A DNA stretch of 64,000 nt, taken from positions 1,488,001 through 1,552,000 of the forward strand of contig NZ_CP031015.1 of assembly GCF_003850245.1 (NCBI RefSeq), read 5' to 3'. The notes under the pieces are model-generated. The model saw nothing but the letters and a program-made list of their open reading frames with translations, made no database searches and was not told the origin of the DNA. Source of the DNA: Microbacterium sp. ABRD28 (GTDB taxonomy: Bacteria; Actinomycetota; Actinomycetes; Actinomycetales; Microbacteriaceae). Positions 62,227-64,000 of the stretch are shown piece after piece. Every line of letters starts with the position of its first letter. Position 1 is the first letter of the stretch. A program made the position numbers and the translations under genes.

Positions 62227-64000
62227 GTGGAGTCCATCTCCGAGGTCCACACCCCTGACGACACCACCGACGAGCGCGCGGACGCGCCCGAGGCGGTCGC
62301 CACGGACCCGAACACCACCCCCGACAACCAGCCCGAGGCCGAGGCCACTGCTGCGGCGGACGCCGAGAAGAGCACGGATGCCGTCGCCCAAGCGACGCCC
62401 GCCGACGCCCCCGCTGCGGAATCCGCCGATGCCGCTGGCGAGGCACCGGCCGCCGATGCCGCCGCCGTCGTGGAGGCGCCCGCCGACGCTCCTGCCGAGG
62501 AGGCCCCCGCCGAGGCCGCGCCGCGCAAGCGTGCGCCCCGCCGTGCCAAGACCGAGGGCGCCACGGCGACCACCCGCCCCAAGCGCACCCGCGCCACCAA
62601 GGCCGAGAAGACCGCCGCGGCGGACGAGGCGCCTGCCGCGGACCAGCCGGCCGCCGACCAGTCCGCCGTCGACGAGGCCCCTGCCCCGGCGCCCGAGACG
62701 GCGGCTGCCGTCGACGACACGGCCGCCGACGCCGCGTCCAGCCAGAGCGAGGCCGACGCCGACGCCGCGTCCAGTGAGAGCGTCGCCGGCGCCACGACCT
62801 CCCCGGCGGAGGCGCCCGCCACCGACAGCACGTCCGAGGGTGATACGGCAGCGCCTGCCGGCGAGCAGTCCGACGACGCGTCGTCCTCTTCCGAGGGTGA
62901 CGCCGACGCGGGCAGCCGCGACGACGCCGACGAGGCCCCGTCGCGTGGCCGGAGTCGGAGCCGCAACCGCAACCGCAACCGCGGCGGCCAGAACGGAGCC
63001 GCGCAGGAGGCCGGCAACGGCCAGGGCGGCCAGAACCAGGGCGGTCAGAACCAGGGTGGCAACGGTCGCGGCGCGCAGAACCAGAACGCCGCCGCCGCCG
63101 CGAACGCCGGCCCCGACGCATCCGATGAAGACAATTCTTCGACCGGCGGACGCGGTCGCCAGCGCAACAAGCGCCGGGGCCAGGGCCCGGTCGACGAGTT
63201 CGAGACCGAGATCAATGAGGATGACGTCCTCATCCCGATCGCGGGCATCCTCGACGTGCTCGACAACTACGCCTTCGTGCGCACCACCGGCTACCTCCCC
63301 GGACCGCAGGACGTCTACGTCTCGCTCGGTCAGGTGAAGAAGTACAACCTGCGCAAGGGCGACGCCGTCGTCGGCTCGATCAAGCAGCCGCGCGAGGGCG
63401 AGCAGTCCAGCCGCCAGAAGTACAACGCGCTCGTGAAGGTCGACGCCGTCAACGGCCTGTCGGTCGACGACGCCGCCGAGCGCGTCGAGTTCGGCAAGCT
63501 CACGCCGCTGTACCCGCAGGAGCGCCTGCGCCTGGAAACGGCGCCCGAGAAGCTCACGCAGCGCATCATCGACCTCGTGGCGCCCATCGGCAAGGGCCAG
63601 CGCGGCTTGATCGTCGCGCCGCCGAAGGCCGGGAAGACGATCGTGCTGCAGCAGATCGCCAATGCCATCGCGATCAACAACCCCGAGGTGCACCTGATGG
63701 TCGTGCTCGTCGACGAGCGCCCCGAAGAAGTGACCGACATGCAGCGGACGGTCCGCGGCGAGGTCATCGCCTCGACCTTCGACCGGCCGGCCGAGGACCA
63801 CACCACGGTCGCCGAGCTCGCCATCGAGCGGGCCAAGCGCCTGGTGGAGCTCGGTCGCGACGTCGTCGTGCTGCTGGACTCGATCACGCGCCTGGGTCGT
63901 GCCTACAACATCTCCGCGCCCACCTCGGGTCGCGTGCTCACCGGCGGGGTCGACGCCTCGGCCCTGTACCCGCCCAAGCGGTTCTTCGGCGCAGCGCGCA
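62227..64000 (+). CDS. rho: Transcription termination factor Rho, N-terminal part
   Basis: 591 residues visible; cut by the window end. An N-terminal disordered region of about 300 residues (acidic Ala/Asp/Glu-rich, then [12 protein letters not shown] and GQNQGG repeats) precedes the RNA-binding cold-shock-like domain ([20 protein letters not shown]) and the ATPase core with Walker [14 protein letters not shown], Walker [17 protein letters not shown] and the [10 protein letters not shown] segment. The long insert is typical of high-GC actinobacterial Rho and can promote condensate formation or binding to structured RNA. GTG start with AAGGAG. Confidence 0.95.
   Translation, partial: MESISEVHTPDDTTDERADAPEAVATDPNTTPDNQPEAEATAAADAEKSTDAVAQATPADAPAAESADAAGEAPAADAAAVVEAPADAPAEEAPAEAAPRKRAPRRAKTEGATATTRPKRTRATKAEKTAAADEAPAADQPAADQSAVDEAPAPAPETAAAVDDTAADAASSQSEADADAASSESVAGATTSPAEAPATDSTSEGDTAAPAGEQSDDASSSSEGDADAGSRDDADEAPSRGRSRSRNRNRNRGGQNGAAQEAGNGQGGQNQGGQNQGGNGRGAQNQNAAAAANAGPDASDEDNSSTGGRGRQRNKRRGQGPVDEFETEINEDDVLIPIAGILDVLDNYAFVRTTGYLPGPQDVYVSLGQVKKYNLRKGDAVVGSIKQPREGEQSSRQKYNALVKVDAVNGLSVDDAAERVEFGKLTPLYPQERLRLETAPEKLTQRIIDLVAPIGKGQRGLIVAPPKAGKTIVLQQIANAIAINNPEVHLMVVLVDERPEEVTDMQRTVRGEVIASTFDRPAEDHTTVAELAIERAKRLVELGRDVVVLLDSITRLGRAYNISAPTSGRVLTGGVDASALYPPKRFFGAAR

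Overview
The window is high-GC DNA from an actinomycete. Gene content and order (Kgd-type 2-oxoglutarate dehydrogenase, GuaB1, argS-lysA-hom-thrC-thrB-rho, emfourin next to an M4 protease, many probably leaderless genes) point to Microbacteriaceae, most likely Microbacterium or a close relative. This is inferred from recognised protein families; no database search was possible.

Layout. 1-35.9 kb is ordinary chromosome: kgd (cut by the window start), guaB1, an aldehyde dehydrogenase, two CNNM/CBS membrane proteins, nnrD, a DUF2029 membrane protein, thiamine-binding and NUDIX proteins, the methionine genes metX and metY, a GAF histidine kinase, two SDRs, ung, a GNAT protein, an M4 protease with its emfourin inhibitor, a complete peptide ABC operon (dppABCDF type), an alpha/beta hydrolase, an AhpD-like protein with a PtpB-like phosphatase, an iron-box-controlled SIP protein, an arginase-like protein, PspA with a TPM protein, DUF3097, trmB, a CPBP protein and a DUF7144/DUF6325/SHOCT trio. 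51.7-64 kb is again core: a membrane protein, tRNA-Arg(CCG), an SGNH hydrolase, a transglutaminase, argS, a DUF2993 protein, the aspartate-family operon lysA-hom-thrC-thrB, and rho (cut by the window end).

Between them (about 35.9-51.7 kb) lies an accessory island of lower GC. At its left edge a small serine recombinase points away from the island. To its right are consecutive gene modules, and nearly every junction carries the same 14-base motif, consensus AAGGGATACGAGAC, always in the same orientation (36818, 38654, 40488, 43654, 45937, 46807, 47432, 48767, 51523). An inverted partial copy lies just upstream of the recombinase gene. The first module, a divergent-content pair of small membrane proteins, is present three times in tandem with units of about 1.83 kb that begin and end at the motif. 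The third copy is interrupted by an IS3-family element with a 3-bp target duplication. The following modules carry (i) a class E sortase plus a membrane protein/ECF sigma pair, (ii) a lone hypothetical, (iii) a RelE/Phd toxin-antitoxin pair, (iv) a PH-like membrane protein and decayed DNA, and (v) a GntR operon. The arrangement resembles an integron (recombinase, attachment site, one-way cassettes) but with a serine recombinase and a site unlike attC. I regard this as the most interesting system in the window.

The right edge of the island abuts a 60-70 bp remnant of a second CPBP gene, so the island probably replaced or disrupted sequence there. Recurrent features in the core are -10-like TAGNNT hexamers 6-9 nt before start codons and 4-bp ATGA/GTGA overlaps within operons.
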